10,001 nt of DNA. Source: Thermoleophilia bacterium. Its GTDB lineage: Bacteria > Actinomycetota > Thermoleophilia > Gaiellales > Gaiellaceae. A program made the position numbers and the translations under genes. Positions 1 through 5,953 of this stretch are shown here, one piece after another. The DNA is taken from NCBI GenBank assembly GCA_025935275.1, contig JAICVP010000062.1, positions 1 to 10,001 of the forward strand. The letters run 5' to 3'. Numbering within the stretch: position 1 is the first letter of the stretch; each line of letters begins with the position of its first letter. The notes beneath the pieces were generated by a model. It saw nothing but the letters and a program-made list of their open reading frames with translations. It had not been told where the DNA came from and ran no database searches.

Positions 1-1
1 C

Positions 2-514
2 CGCGGGAGCAAGCTTTCTGCCGCGGCTCAGGAGGTGCTCGCGGCCGCGCTCGCGGTCGGCCCCGCCGCCGTCGCCATGCGCGGGTCGAACCTCGCCTCG
101 TACCACGGCGCCGAGCACATCTCCATCGGAACGTACGAGCATGGCGAGGAGCGCGCGAAGGAGCACGAGCGCTGCGGCTCCCACCTCCTCGGCCCGCTGC
201 TCCTCACCTCCGCGATCGGGAACGCACTCGCCACGAAGGCGCCCTCGTCCATGCGGCCGGCCGCCCGAGCCGCAGCCGGCCTCGGTGCGCTCGCAGCGTC
301 CGTCGAGCTCTTCTCCTGGATGGTGCAGAACGAGAAGAATCCGCTGGCGAAGGCGCTCGCCTATCCGGGGCACGAGCTCCAGCACCGGTTTGTCACCGCG
401 GACCCGACTCCCGAGCAGCTCGAGGTCGCGAACCTCGCGCTCGAGGAGTGCATCCGCCTAGAATCGCCTGCAAATGGCGACAACGCAGCAGCAGAAGAAG
501 CGCCTCCCACCTGA
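2..514 (+). CDS. DUF1385 family membrane protein, C-terminal part (5' end outside window)
   Basis: The frame is open to the left edge, so this is the C-terminal portion (about 170 residues seen) of a larger protein. Family marks: YHGAEH (residues 34-39 of the visible part), a downstream TYEHGE, then HERCGSHLLGPLLL, which corresponds to the HPRCGTSF-type motif, and near the end a PGHELQHRFVTADPTPEQLE segment that corresponds to the family's lQrlTTrePddeqlEvA tail. Two hydrophobic stretches (around LLGPLLLTSAIGNALA and GLGALAASVELFSWMV) fit membrane segments. DUF1385 proteins are predicted inner-membrane proteins without an established function, often near rpmE/prfA/prmC (known for the family; not visible here). 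A GTG at 35 is more likely an internal valine than the start, because coding sequence continues upstream. The 3' end overlaps pncB by 41 bases, and the pncB promoter candidate lies inside this gene. Confidence 0.85.
   Translation, partial: RGSKLSAAAQEVLAAALAVGPAAVAMRGSNLASYHGAEHISIGTYEHGEERAKEHERCGSHLLGPLLLTSAIGNALATKAPSSMRPAARAAAGLGALAASVELFSWMVQNEKNPLAKALAYPGHELQHRFVTADPTPEQLEVANLALEECIRLESPANGDNAAAEEAPPT
459..464 (+). promoter_or_regulatory. Candidate -10 element TAGAAT for pncB (leaderless type)
   Basis: TAGAAT matches TATAAT at 5 of 6 positions and fits the actinobacterial TANNNT pattern. It lies 9 bases before the pncB ATG at 474, inside the end of the DUF1385 gene. No purine-rich Shine-Dalgarno sequence precedes that ATG, so transcription would start at or only a few bases before the start codon. 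I found no convincing -35. The 11-mer TAGAATCGCCT recurs at the start of the HD-domain gene. Confidence 0.5.
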
Positions 515-1568
515 GATCTTCGACCTTCCGGTCGAGAAGATGCGGGAGGGCTGGTACACCGACGCGTACTTCAACCACGCGCGCGACACGCTGCTCGCGG
601 ATGACCGGCACCCGCGCGTGGTCATGCAGGTGTTCCAGAAGAACGAGGCCGTGCTCGGCGGTATGGACGAGGCGATCGCGGTCCTCAAGCTCTGCTCGCA
701 CGACTGGGAGGCGTTGACCGTCCACGCGCTCTACGACGGGGACGAGGTCGCGCCGCGCGAGTCGGTGCTGACCATCGAGGGCGACTACACGCTCTTCGCG
801 CACCTCGAGACCGTCTACCTCGGAGTGCTCGCGCGCCGCACCCTGGTCTCCACGAACACGCGCCGCGTGATCGAAGCGGCGAACCGCAAGCCGATCATCT
901 TCATGCCCGCGCGCCACGACCATCACAGCATCCAGACCGGCGACGGGTACGCGGCCCACGTCGCGGGAGCGACGATCGGGTTCCCCATCGGGATGACCAC
1001 GGACGCTCAGGCGTCCTGGTGGGGCGGCAGGGGCGTCGGCACCGTGCCGCATGCCTTGATCGCGGCCTATGGCGGAAACACGGTGCTCGCGGCGACGAAG
1101 TTCGCCGAATGGGCTGCCCGGGAGTCGCCCGACATCAACGTGACGGTGCTCGTCGATTTCGAGAACAACTCCGTCGAGACGGCGCTCGAGGTCGCTCGCG
1201 CGCTCGGCGACCGCCTTTGGGGCGTGCGGCTCGACACGTCGGAGACCCTCGTCGACCGCTCGCTCTGGGACGAGCTGGGCGACTTCAGGCCCACGGGGGT
1301 GAACGAGCGCCTCGTCTGGAAGGTGCGAAACGCGCTCAACGAGGCCGGGTTCGAACGGATCAAGATCGTCGCGTCCGGCGGCTTCGACGCGGAGAAGATC
1401 CGGCAGTTCGAGGAGCTCGGCGTCCCGGTCGACTCCTACGGAGTCGGCTCGGCGCTCATCCGTGGACAGAACGACTTCACCGCGGACATCGTCCTCACGG
1501 ACGGGCTCCCGTCCGCCAAGGTCGGACGCCGGTACAGACCGAACGAGCGCCTCGAAATCGTCGTTTAA
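474..1568 (+). CDS. pncB: Nicotinate phosphoribosyltransferase (archaeal-like short form)
   Basis: Predicted cytosolic type II phosphoribosyltransferase that joins nicotinate and PRPP to give nicotinate mononucleotide, the entry step of NAD salvage (Preiss-Handler route). Visible marks: an N-terminal REGWYTDAYF segment (24-33) matching the family's G-Y-(S/T)D-x-YF motif, GTVPHAL (189-195) at the PRPP/nicotinate site, GVRLDTSE, and the barrel-end phosphate-binding segment VASGGFD (299-305) followed by DSYGVGSAL. At 364 residues it is shorter than E. coli PncB (about 400) and resembles the compact archaeal/actinobacterial form. The ATG at 474 is chosen because the next residues run straight into the domain and a -10-like hexamer sits 9 bases upstream. 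It overlaps the end of the DUF1385 gene by 41 bases in another frame. A related activity such as nicotinamide or quinolinate phosphoribosyl transfer cannot be fully excluded, but the GTVPHAL layout favours nicotinate. Confidence 0.88.
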   Translation: MATTQQQKKRLPPEIFDLPVEKMREGWYTDAYFNHARDTLLADDRHPRVVMQVFQKNEAVLGGMDEAIAVLKLCSHDWEALTVHALYDGDEVAPRESVLTIEGDYTLFAHLETVYLGVLARRTLVSTNTRRVIEAANRKPIIFMPARHDHHSIQTGDGYAAHVAGATIGFPIGMTTDAQASWWGGRGVGTVPHALIAAYGGNTVLAATKFAEWAARESPDINVTVLVDFENNSVETALEVARALGDRLWGVRLDTSETLVDRSLWDELGDFRPTGVNERLVWKVRNALNEAGFERIKIVASGGFDAEKIRQFEELGVPVDSYGVGSALIRGQNDFTADIVLTDGLPSAKVGRRYRPNERLEIVV

Positions 1569-1590
1569 GGTTTTCAAGCCTGCCGCCGAT

Positions 1591-1595
1591 GAGGG
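1591..1595 (+). promoter_or_regulatory. Ribosome binding site deciding the ftsH start
   Basis: GAGGG lies 5 bases before GTG at 1601. The in-frame ATG at 1589 overlaps this site and has no purine-rich sequence at a proper distance (the nearest, AAGG at 1567-1570, is 18 bases away). This favours the GTG, and the alternative adds only four residues. Confidence 0.5.
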
Positions 1596-1600
1596 TCGGG

Positions 1601-3121
1601 GTGGAGCTGATCGTCGACTTCCTGAGTTACGTCAAGGACCAGCTGTTCACATGGCTGCCCTTGATCTTCCTCGGCCTGCTCGTCTACTTCTTCTGGCGGA
1701 TGCTCGCGTTCATGCCGCGGGTGAAGCCGACCGAGGTCGAGCCTGACTCGAAGTCGGCCGTCGGCTGGGACGACATCGCCGGCGTGGACGAGGCTGCCGC
1801 CGAGCTCCAGGAAGTCGTCGACTTCCTCCAGAATCCGAAGCGCTTCTCCGTCCTGGGTGCCCGCGTCCCGAAGGGGATCCTCATCTACGGGCCCCCGGGA
1901 ACCGGGAAGACGCTGCTCGCCAAGGCTGTCGCCCACGCGTCGGGCGCCACCTTCTACTCGCAGAGTGCGTCGGCCTTCGTGGAGATGTTCGCCGGCCTGG
2001 GCGCCGCGCGTATCCGCAAGCTGTTCGACAAGGCGCGCAAGAACGCCCCCGCGATCGTCTTCATCGACGAGCTCGACGCCGTCGGCATGCGCCGTTCCGG
2101 CACGAGCTTCAACCGCGAGCAGGATCAGACTCTGAACCAGCTCCTCGTCGAGCTCGACGGCTTCCGCGGCCCCGACGGAGTCGTCATCATCGGCGCCTCC
2201 AACCGCCTCGAGGATCTGGATCCGGCGTTGCTCCGCCCCGGCCGCTTCGACCGGCAGGTGCTCGTCGGTCCCCCCGACCTCGCCGGCCGCGAGGCGATCC
2301 TTAAGGTGCACACGCGGGGCAAGCCGCTTGCGCCTGACGTCGACCTCGAAACGGTTGCCCGCCACACCGCCGGGCTCACGGGCGCCGACCTCGCCAACAT
2401 CTGCAACGAGGCGGCGATCTTCGCGGGCCGCGCCGAGATGGGCCACCTGCGCCAGATCGACTTCGAGAACGCGATGGAGCGGGTTGTCGCGGGCCTGCAG
2501 CAGCGCCGCGTCGTCACCGAGAAGGAGAAGCGCATCCTTGCCTACCACGAGGCCGGACACGCGCTCATGTCCCACCTCGTCGGCAGTCCCCAGCCGGTGC
2601 AGAAGGTGACCATCGTCTCCCGCGGCCGGGCCCTCGGCTACACGCTGAACACGCCGCAGGAGGATCGCTACCTGCATACGAAGGAGGAGCTCCTCGACTT
2701 GATGAAGGTGTTGCTCTCGGGCCGCGCCGCCGAGCAGATCGTCTTCGGCGCGGTCACGAACGGGGCCGCGAACGACCTCGAGCGCGTCACGGATCTCGCC
2801 CGCGAGATGATCTTCGAGTTCGGCATGGGCGACGAGGTGTCCTCGCGAACCATGCGCGCCGACAACTACGCGCTCTCTGAGCACACGAAGCGCGTGCGGG
2901 ACGAGGAGCAGGCCCGCCTCTGCGACCATGCCTTCGAAGAGGCCGTGAGGCTGCTCACGAAGCACCGTCGCTCGCTGGACACGCTCGCCGCGGCTCTGCT
3001 CGAGAAGGAGACGTTGATGCGTCCCGAGCTCGAGGCGCTGCTGGCCGACGTGCGGCCCGAGTCGGACGCGTCCGAGCGCGTCGGCACGCCGCAGGTCGTC
3101 TCGCAGGCCGACTCTCACTAG
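1601..3121 (+). CDS. ftsH: FtsH-type membrane AAA+ zinc metalloprotease, short form with one membrane segment
   Basis: ATP-dependent processive protease expected at the inner face of the membrane, degrading membrane and soluble proteins. Order of parts, numbered from GTG 1601: a hydrophobic segment at about 15-38, AAA+ Walker A GPPGTGKT (97-104), pore loop with F130 (MFAGLGA instead of the usual MFVGVGA), Walker B FIDELDAV (154-161), second region of homology with arginine fingers R215 and R218, zinc-protease motif HEAGH (316-320) with catalytic E317, and the third zinc ligand D392 in NGAANDL. All catalytic residues are present. It has about 506 residues against 600-700 for typical FtsH. The missing part is the usual first membrane helix plus periplasmic domain, because the AAA linker begins right after a single helix. 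It starts 32 bases after pncB with its own Shine-Dalgarno sequence and may be co-transcribed with it. The C-terminal tail after the protease domain is short and polar. ATG 1589 is the alternative start. Confidence 0.93.
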   Translation: MELIVDFLSYVKDQLFTWLPLIFLGLLVYFFWRMLAFMPRVKPTEVEPDSKSAVGWDDIAGVDEAAAELQEVVDFLQNPKRFSVLGARVPKGILIYGPPGTGKTLLAKAVAHASGATFYSQSASAFVEMFAGLGAARIRKLFDKARKNAPAIVFIDELDAVGMRRSGTSFNREQDQTLNQLLVELDGFRGPDGVVIIGASNRLEDLDPALLRPGRFDRQVLVGPPDLAGREAILKVHTRGKPLAPDVDLETVARHTAGLTGADLANICNEAAIFAGRAEMGHLRQIDFENAMERVVAGLQQRRVVTEKEKRILAYHEAGHALMSHLVGSPQPVQKVTIVSRGRALGYTLNTPQEDRYLHTKEELLDLMKVLLSGRAAEQIVFGAVTNGAANDLERVTDLAREMIFEFGMGDEVSSRTMRADNYALSEHTKRVRDEEQARLCDHAFEEAVRLLTKHRRSLDTLAAALLEKETLMRPELEALLADVRPESDASERVGTPQVVSQADSH

Positions 3122-3138
3122 TCGGCATCCCCTCCCGA

Positions 3139-3144
3139 TAGGAT
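3139..3144 (+). promoter_or_regulatory. Candidate -10 element TAGGAT for the mce-sigma-ychF operon (leaderless type)
   Basis: TAGGAT fits TANNNT and lies exactly 6 bases before GTG 3151, in the 29-base gap after ftsH. CGGAGC between the hexamer and the GTG could be read as a very close Shine-Dalgarno sequence (GGAG one base before the start), which is too close to work normally. This favours transcription starting at or beside the GTG. Confidence 0.5.
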
Positions 3145-3150
3145 CGGAGC

Positions 3151-3552
3151 GTGGACGTCCGCTCCGTCCATCACGTCGCGTTTGCCGTCTCCGACCTCGA
3201 CGAGGCCGTCGGCACCTATCAGCGTCTCTTCGGCGCGGAGGTCGAGCTGCGCGGGCGCATGGAGGAGCAGGGAGTCGAGGCCGTGTACCTGCGCATGGGT
3301 TCCGGCCGGGTCGAGCTGATGGGCGCCCTCGCCGAGGACACCCCGGTCGGCCGCTTCCTCGCCAAGCGTGGTCCGGGGATGCATCACGTCGCCTACGAGG
3401 TCTCCGATGTCGCCCAGGCCGTCGGCGAGCTGGCAGCGGCGGGCGCAGACGTGATCGACCCTGTTCCCCGCACGGGGCTCGACGGCCATGCTGTCTCCTT
3501 CGTCCATCCCGACTCCGTGCATGGAGTACTCGTGGAGGTGATTGGTGGCTGA
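3151..3552 (+). CDS. mce: Methylmalonyl-CoA epimerase (VOC superfamily)
   Basis: Predicted cytosolic metalloenzyme that interconverts (2R)- and (2S)-methylmalonyl-CoA, linking propionyl-CoA carboxylase and methylmalonyl-CoA mutase. The 133 residues hold the two paired beta-alpha-beta-beta-beta units of the VOC fold: unit 1 starts HHVAFAVSDLDEA, unit 2 starts GMHHVAYEVSDV. Likely metal ligands by family pattern are H8, H79 and E129 (in VLVEVIGG), with the fourth position near E55 in GRVELMG. RGPGMHHVAYEV is the strongest epimerase hallmark. No mutase or carboxylase gene lies nearby, so the metabolic context must be elsewhere. The GTG start at 3151 follows a -10-like hexamer by six bases. It heads a tight four-gene run and overlaps the next gene by 8 bases (3545-3552). 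Another VOC enzyme is possible but less likely. Confidence 0.85.
   Translation: MDVRSVHHVAFAVSDLDEAVGTYQRLFGAEVELRGRMEEQGVEAVYLRMGSGRVELMGALAEDTPVGRFLAKRGPGMHHVAYEVSDVAQAVGELAAAGADVIDPVPRTGLDGHAVSFVHPDSVHGVLVEVIGG
3534..3538 (+). promoter_or_regulatory. Ribosome binding site deciding the DUF3107-like start
   Basis: GGAGG is a strong Shine-Dalgarno sequence 6 bases before GTG 3545, and only 3 bases before the alternative TTG 3542. It lies in the last codons of mce and makes GTG 3545 the preferred start. Confidence 0.6.
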
Positions 3553-3775
3553 GAACGATCAGGTCCGGCTCGAGATCGCCTTCGAAGGCGGTCAGACCAT
3601 CGGCGGCACGGTGACCGCCGCGGTCTCGAAAGCGTTCCAGGAGGCGTTGGCCGGCGACGGCGCCGTCTTCGAGCTCGAGTCGCTCGAGGGCAACTTCCTG
3701 GTCGCGATCGGGAAGGTCGTCTACGTCAAGCGCAGCTCGCGGGAGACGCAGATCGGCTTCGGCTCGACGGCGTAG
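3545..3775 (+). CDS. Small DUF3107-like protein of unknown function
   Basis: A 76-residue, single-domain protein: VRLEIAFEGG at the N-terminus, a helix around TVTAAVSKAFQEALAG, then ELESLEGNFLVAIGKVVYVK and a closing QIGFG. This order resembles the actinobacterial DUF3107 family (for example the M. tuberculosis protein known as TB9.4): a first strand, a central helix, an xLTDxxGR-like strand pair, a (I/V)AYVE-like strand and a terminal VGFG. The match is my recollection of the family pattern and is only moderate. No signal peptide, membrane segment or cysteine is visible. The start GTG 3545 is set by GGAGG 6 bases upstream, inside mce. One base separates its stop from the TTG start of the sigma factor gene, so the two are probably translationally coupled. 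No function is assigned. Confidence 0.75.
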   Translation: MAENDQVRLEIAFEGGQTIGGTVTAAVSKAFQEALAGDGAVFELESLEGNFLVAIGKVVYVKRSSRETQIGFGSTA

Positions 3776-3776
3776 C

Positions 3777-4328
3777 TTGGCGTCCGAGACCGAAGACGTG
3801 CGCGCGCTCGTCGAGCGCGCCAAGCAAGGCGACCGCGAGGCGTTCGAGGACCTCTACCTCCTCCACTTCGACCGGATCTACAGCTACCTGCAGATGAGCG
3901 TCGGCAACAAGCACGACGCCGAGGACCTCACCAACCAGACCTTCGTGAAGATGATCGAGTCGATCGATCGCTTCGAGTGGCGCAAGGTGCCCATCTCCGC
4001 CTGGCTCTTCCGCATTGCGCACAACCTCGCGATGGATCACTTCCGCTCGCGGAAACGCTGGCAGCCCGAGGAGGAACCGCCCGAGCCTCCCGGCAGCGTC
4101 GAGCGCTCGGCCGAGGACGAGGCCTTTCATGCGATGGGAGAGCGGAGCATGTTCGACTTGATCGAGAACCTGTCCGAGGAGCAGCAGCAAGTGCTGACGC
4201 TCAAGTTCGTCTTCGACTTCTCCAATGCGGAGGTCGGCACGATCCTCGGCAAGAGCGAAGGTGCCGTGAAGTCGTTGCAACACCGTGCGCTCGGCTCCCT
4301 CCAGCGCCAGCTGGCCAAGGCGAGCTGA
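3777..4328 (+). CDS. RNA polymerase sigma-70 family (ECF-type) sigma factor
   Basis: A 183-residue alternative sigma factor with two domains. Sigma region 2 spans about 9-94, with HDAEDLTNQTFVK (46-58), the -10-recognition stretch PISAWLFRIAHN (72-83) and a basic end HFRSRKRW. An acidic, proline-rich linker (about 96-116) follows. Sigma region 4 spans about 130-180, with LSEEQQQVLTLKF (132-144) and the helix-turn-helix NAEVGTILGKSEGAVKSL (150-167), the part that reads the -35. Region 3 is absent, as in ECF factors. No anti-sigma factor gene is adjacent; the neighbours are the DUF3107-like gene one base upstream and the YchF-like GTPase overlapping by one base (TGATG). TTG 3777 is chosen because it directly follows the preceding stop (TAGCTTG) and keeps the full first helix. 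GTG 3798 would trim seven residues. There is no Shine-Dalgarno sequence, so reinitiation after the upstream stop is the likely mode. Its regulon cannot be told from the sequence. Confidence 0.9.
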   Translation: MASETEDVRALVERAKQGDREAFEDLYLLHFDRIYSYLQMSVGNKHDAEDLTNQTFVKMIESIDRFEWRKVPISAWLFRIAHNLAMDHFRSRKRWQPEEEPPEPPGSVERSAEDEAFHAMGERSMFDLIENLSEEQQQVLTLKFVFDFSNAEVGTILGKSEGAVKSLQHRALGSLQRQLAKAS

Positions 4329-5248
4329 TGGCAGTCGAGGTCGGAATCGTCGGCCTGCAGAACGCCGGCAAGACGACGCTCTTCAACGCTCTCACCCAGG
4401 TCGGTGCAGGAGTCTCGGGTAAGGAGCACGTCGGGATGGCGCCGATCGCGGACGATCGCCTGCCGCAGCTCGCCGAGGTGGTCAAGGCCAAGAAGATCAC
4501 GCCGGCGGCGATCCGCGTCGTCGACGTGCCCGGCACCGGCGCCCAGCTGCTCGGCAACCTGCGCCAGGTCGATGCGCTGCTGGCGGTCCTCGACATCTGG
4601 TCGGGCACACGCGATCCCGCCGCCGACCTGGAAACGCTACGCCTCGAGCTCCTCGTGGCCGACCGAGATCACGTCGAGCGGCGCCTGGAGCGCGTGCAGA
4701 AGCAGGCCAAGTCGGGGGACGCCGGGCTTCGTGCCGAGGTCGCGGAGTTGGAGCGCGTGCTTACGCACCTTGATGGTGGGCGGCCGCTCTCCGAGTACGA
4801 GACGGCGCTCCCTCCCGAGCTCGAGCCGCTGACCACGAAGCCGCTCGTCGAGATCCGGAACGGGCCTGCGGGCGTGGACGTGAAGCTCGAGGCAGAGCTC
4901 GCCGAGCTGCCGCCCGAGGAGGCCTCGGAGTTTCGGGAGGGCCCCTCGGCCCTCGAAGACGTCGCCCGGCGGGTCTTCGAGGCCGCAGGCCTCCTCACGT
5001 TCTTCACGGCCGGGGAGAAGGAGACGCGGGCCTGGACCCTGCAGCGCGGCCGCTCCGCCCTCGAAGCTGCGGCCAGCATCCACTCCGACATCGCTCAGGG
5101 GTTCATCCGCGCGGAGGTCATCCGTTGGGAAGACCTCGTCGCAGCGGGCTCGCACGCGGAGGCCGCGAAACGCGGCCTCCAGCGTCTCGAGGGCAAGACC
5201 TACGTCGTCGAGGACGGCGACGTCTTGAACATCAGGTTCAACGTCTAG
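4328..5248 (+). CDS. ychF: YchF/OLA1-like P-loop NTPase with DUF933 (TGS-like) domain, shortened
   Basis: Predicted cytosolic translation-associated NTPase of the Obg family. P-loop GLQNAGKTT (9-17), G3 DVPG (66-69). The C-terminal DUF933/TGS-like domain (222-306) is very well conserved: LTFFTAGEKETRAWT, IHSDIAQGFIRAEV, GKTYVVEDGDVLNIRFNV. The G domain is unusual. The family's switch II stretch (an AGLVKGASKGEGLGN-type segment) is contracted to PGTGAQLLGN. At the nucleotide-specificity position, KP-five residues-N-x-x-E reads KPLVEIRNGPA (171-181), so the glutamate is an alanine. The total is 306 residues against about 363 in canonical YchF. The ATG overlaps the sigma factor stop (TGATG), and AAGG at 4317-4320 may serve as a weak ribosome site. 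It ends flush against the stop of the convergent SDR gene. It could be the only YchF of the organism or a diverged paralogue; one window cannot tell. The family assignment is firm, retained NTPase activity is not. Confidence 0.88.
   Translation: MAVEVGIVGLQNAGKTTLFNALTQVGAGVSGKEHVGMAPIADDRLPQLAEVVKAKKITPAAIRVVDVPGTGAQLLGNLRQVDALLAVLDIWSGTRDPAADLETLRLELLVADRDHVERRLERVQKQAKSGDAGLRAEVAELERVLTHLDGGRPLSEYETALPPELEPLTTKPLVEIRNGPAGVDVKLEAELAELPPEEASEFREGPSALEDVARRVFEAAGLLTFFTAGEKETRAWTLQRGRSALEAAASIHSDIAQGFIRAEVIRWEDLVAAGSHAEAAKRGLQRLEGKTYVVEDGDVLNIRFNV
5158..5180. repeat. Perfect 10-bp inverted repeat inside the 3' end of ychF
   Basis: GGAGGCCGCG, AAA, CGCGGCCTCC: a perfect 10-base-pair stem with a 3-base centre (or a 9-bp stem with a GAAAC loop) about 66 bases before the ychF stop. 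The arms encode part of HAEAAKRGLQ. No T-run follows, so it is not a standard intrinsic terminator. It may be a chance product of high GC or an RNA hairpin near the convergent junction. Confidence 0.5.
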
Positions 5249-5941
5249 CTACCAGGGGATCGGCTCGCGGTTGCGGAAGAAACCGCCGCGCGGGCCGTCG
5301 TCCGGGAGCGTGGCAAGCCACACCGGTGTGTCGGCGCCCTCCTCGACGGAGACGCGCGCCGACTCCGTTCCCATGTCGGTGCGCACCCAGCCCGGGCAGA
5401 CCGAGTTGACGAGGATGTTCTCTTCGCCGAGCTCGGCAGTGAGCATGCGGGTCAGGACGTTCAGGCCGGTCTTCGAGACGCGGTAGCCGGGCGAGTGGCC
5501 GCCCATGTCCGAGAGCTGACCCATTCCGCTCGAGATGTTGACGATCCGCCCGTAGCCGTTCTTGCGCATCAGCGGGAGCGCTTCCTCGGTGAGCCGCCAG
5601 GCGCCGAAGAGATTCGTCTCGAGCGTGCGGCGCACCTCGTCCAGATCGGCGTCGACCGCGTTGGTGCTCCACCCGCCGCCCGCGATCCCCGCGTTGTTGA
5701 CGAGCACGTCGAGGCGGCCGAGCTCTTTCTCAACCGAAGAGACGGCGGCCTCAATGCTCGCCTCGTCGGTGACGTCGAGTTGCACTGCGCTCACGTTCTC
5801 GCCCAGCTCTCCGGCGACCTCGTCCCCCTTCGCCCGATCCCGGGAGCCGATCACGACGCGGTACCCCTGACCGGCGAGTTGACGGGCAACCTCGCGACCG
5901 ATGCCGCGATTTCCACCCGAGACAAGCGCGACACGCTCCAT
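5249..5941 (-). CDS. SDR family oxidoreductase, carbonyl-reductase-like
   Basis: Classical short-chain dehydrogenase/reductase of 230 residues, predicted cytosolic and NADPH-using. Cofactor motif SGGNRGIG (8-15) with R12 and R34 (in IGSRD), basic residues that favour NADPH; LDVTD (55-59); NNAG (82-85); active site N110, S138 (NISSG), Y153 and K157 (YRVSK). VCPGWVRTDMG follows, and the C-terminal run TPVWLATLPDDGPRGGFFRN resembles human/plant carbonyl reductases (CBR1-like), which reduce a broad range of carbonyl compounds. The exact substrate cannot be read from sequence. The ATG at 5941 puts the Rossmann motif at the normal distance from the N-terminus; the frame stays open upstream, but that extension would cover the divergent gene. 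No Shine-Dalgarno sequence precedes the ATG, while GATAAT sits 6 bases upstream. It is divergent from the FAD oxidoreductase (19 bases between starts) and flush with ychF at its 3' end. Confidence 0.92.
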   Translation of the reverse strand: MERVALVSGGNRGIGREVARQLAGQGYRVVIGSRDRAKGDEVAGELGENVSAVQLDVTDEASIEAAVSSVEKELGRLDVLVNNAGIAGGGWSTNAVDADLDEVRRTLETNLFGAWRLTEEALPLMRKNGYGRIVNISSGMGQLSDMGGHSPGYRVSKTGLNVLTRMLTAELGEENILVNSVCPGWVRTDMGTESARVSVEEGADTPVWLATLPDDGPRGGFFRNREPIPW

Positions 5942-5946
5942 TGCGC

Positions 5947-5952
5947 CATTAT
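5947..5952 (+). promoter_or_regulatory. Weak candidate -10 element CATTAT for the FAD oxidoreductase gene
   Basis: CATTAT matches TATAAT at 4 of 6 positions and lies 8 bases before ATG 5961. It is the AT-rich core of the 19-base divergent gap and overlaps the minus-strand GATAAT. No Shine-Dalgarno sequence is present. This is weaker than the other candidates because the first base is not T. Confidence 0.3.
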
Positions 5953-5953
5953 C
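5948..5953 (-). promoter_or_regulatory. Candidate -10 element GATAAT for the SDR gene (leaderless type)
   Basis: On the minus strand GATAAT (5 of 6 to TATAAT) is followed by six bases, GGCGCA, and then the ATG at 5941. This puts the expected transcription start on or beside the A of the ATG. It shares five base pairs with the opposing candidate for the FAD gene. Confidence 0.5.

Noticed and set aside
393..1577. 394-residue minus-strand open frame opposite pncB
   Set aside because: Low-complexity shadow of a clear phosphoribosyltransferase gene; no motif seen.
1019..1600. N-terminal extension of ftsH back to an upstream in-frame start
   Set aside because: This stretch is pncB read in another frame, Arg-rich with no helix or signal. 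The FtsH membrane segment starts after 1601.
1888..1911. GC-rich inverted repeat around the ftsH Walker A codons
   Set aside because: It arises from the Gly/Pro codons of GPPGTGKT, which are fixed by protein function; not a regulatory hairpin.
1574..3823. 749-residue open frame on the minus strand, antisense to ftsH, mce and the DUF3107-like gene
   Set aside because: Composition is Arg/Asp/Val-rich shadow sequence with no recognisable domain, while the plus strand encodes intact FtsH and VOC enzymes. Long antisense frames are expected at this GC content.
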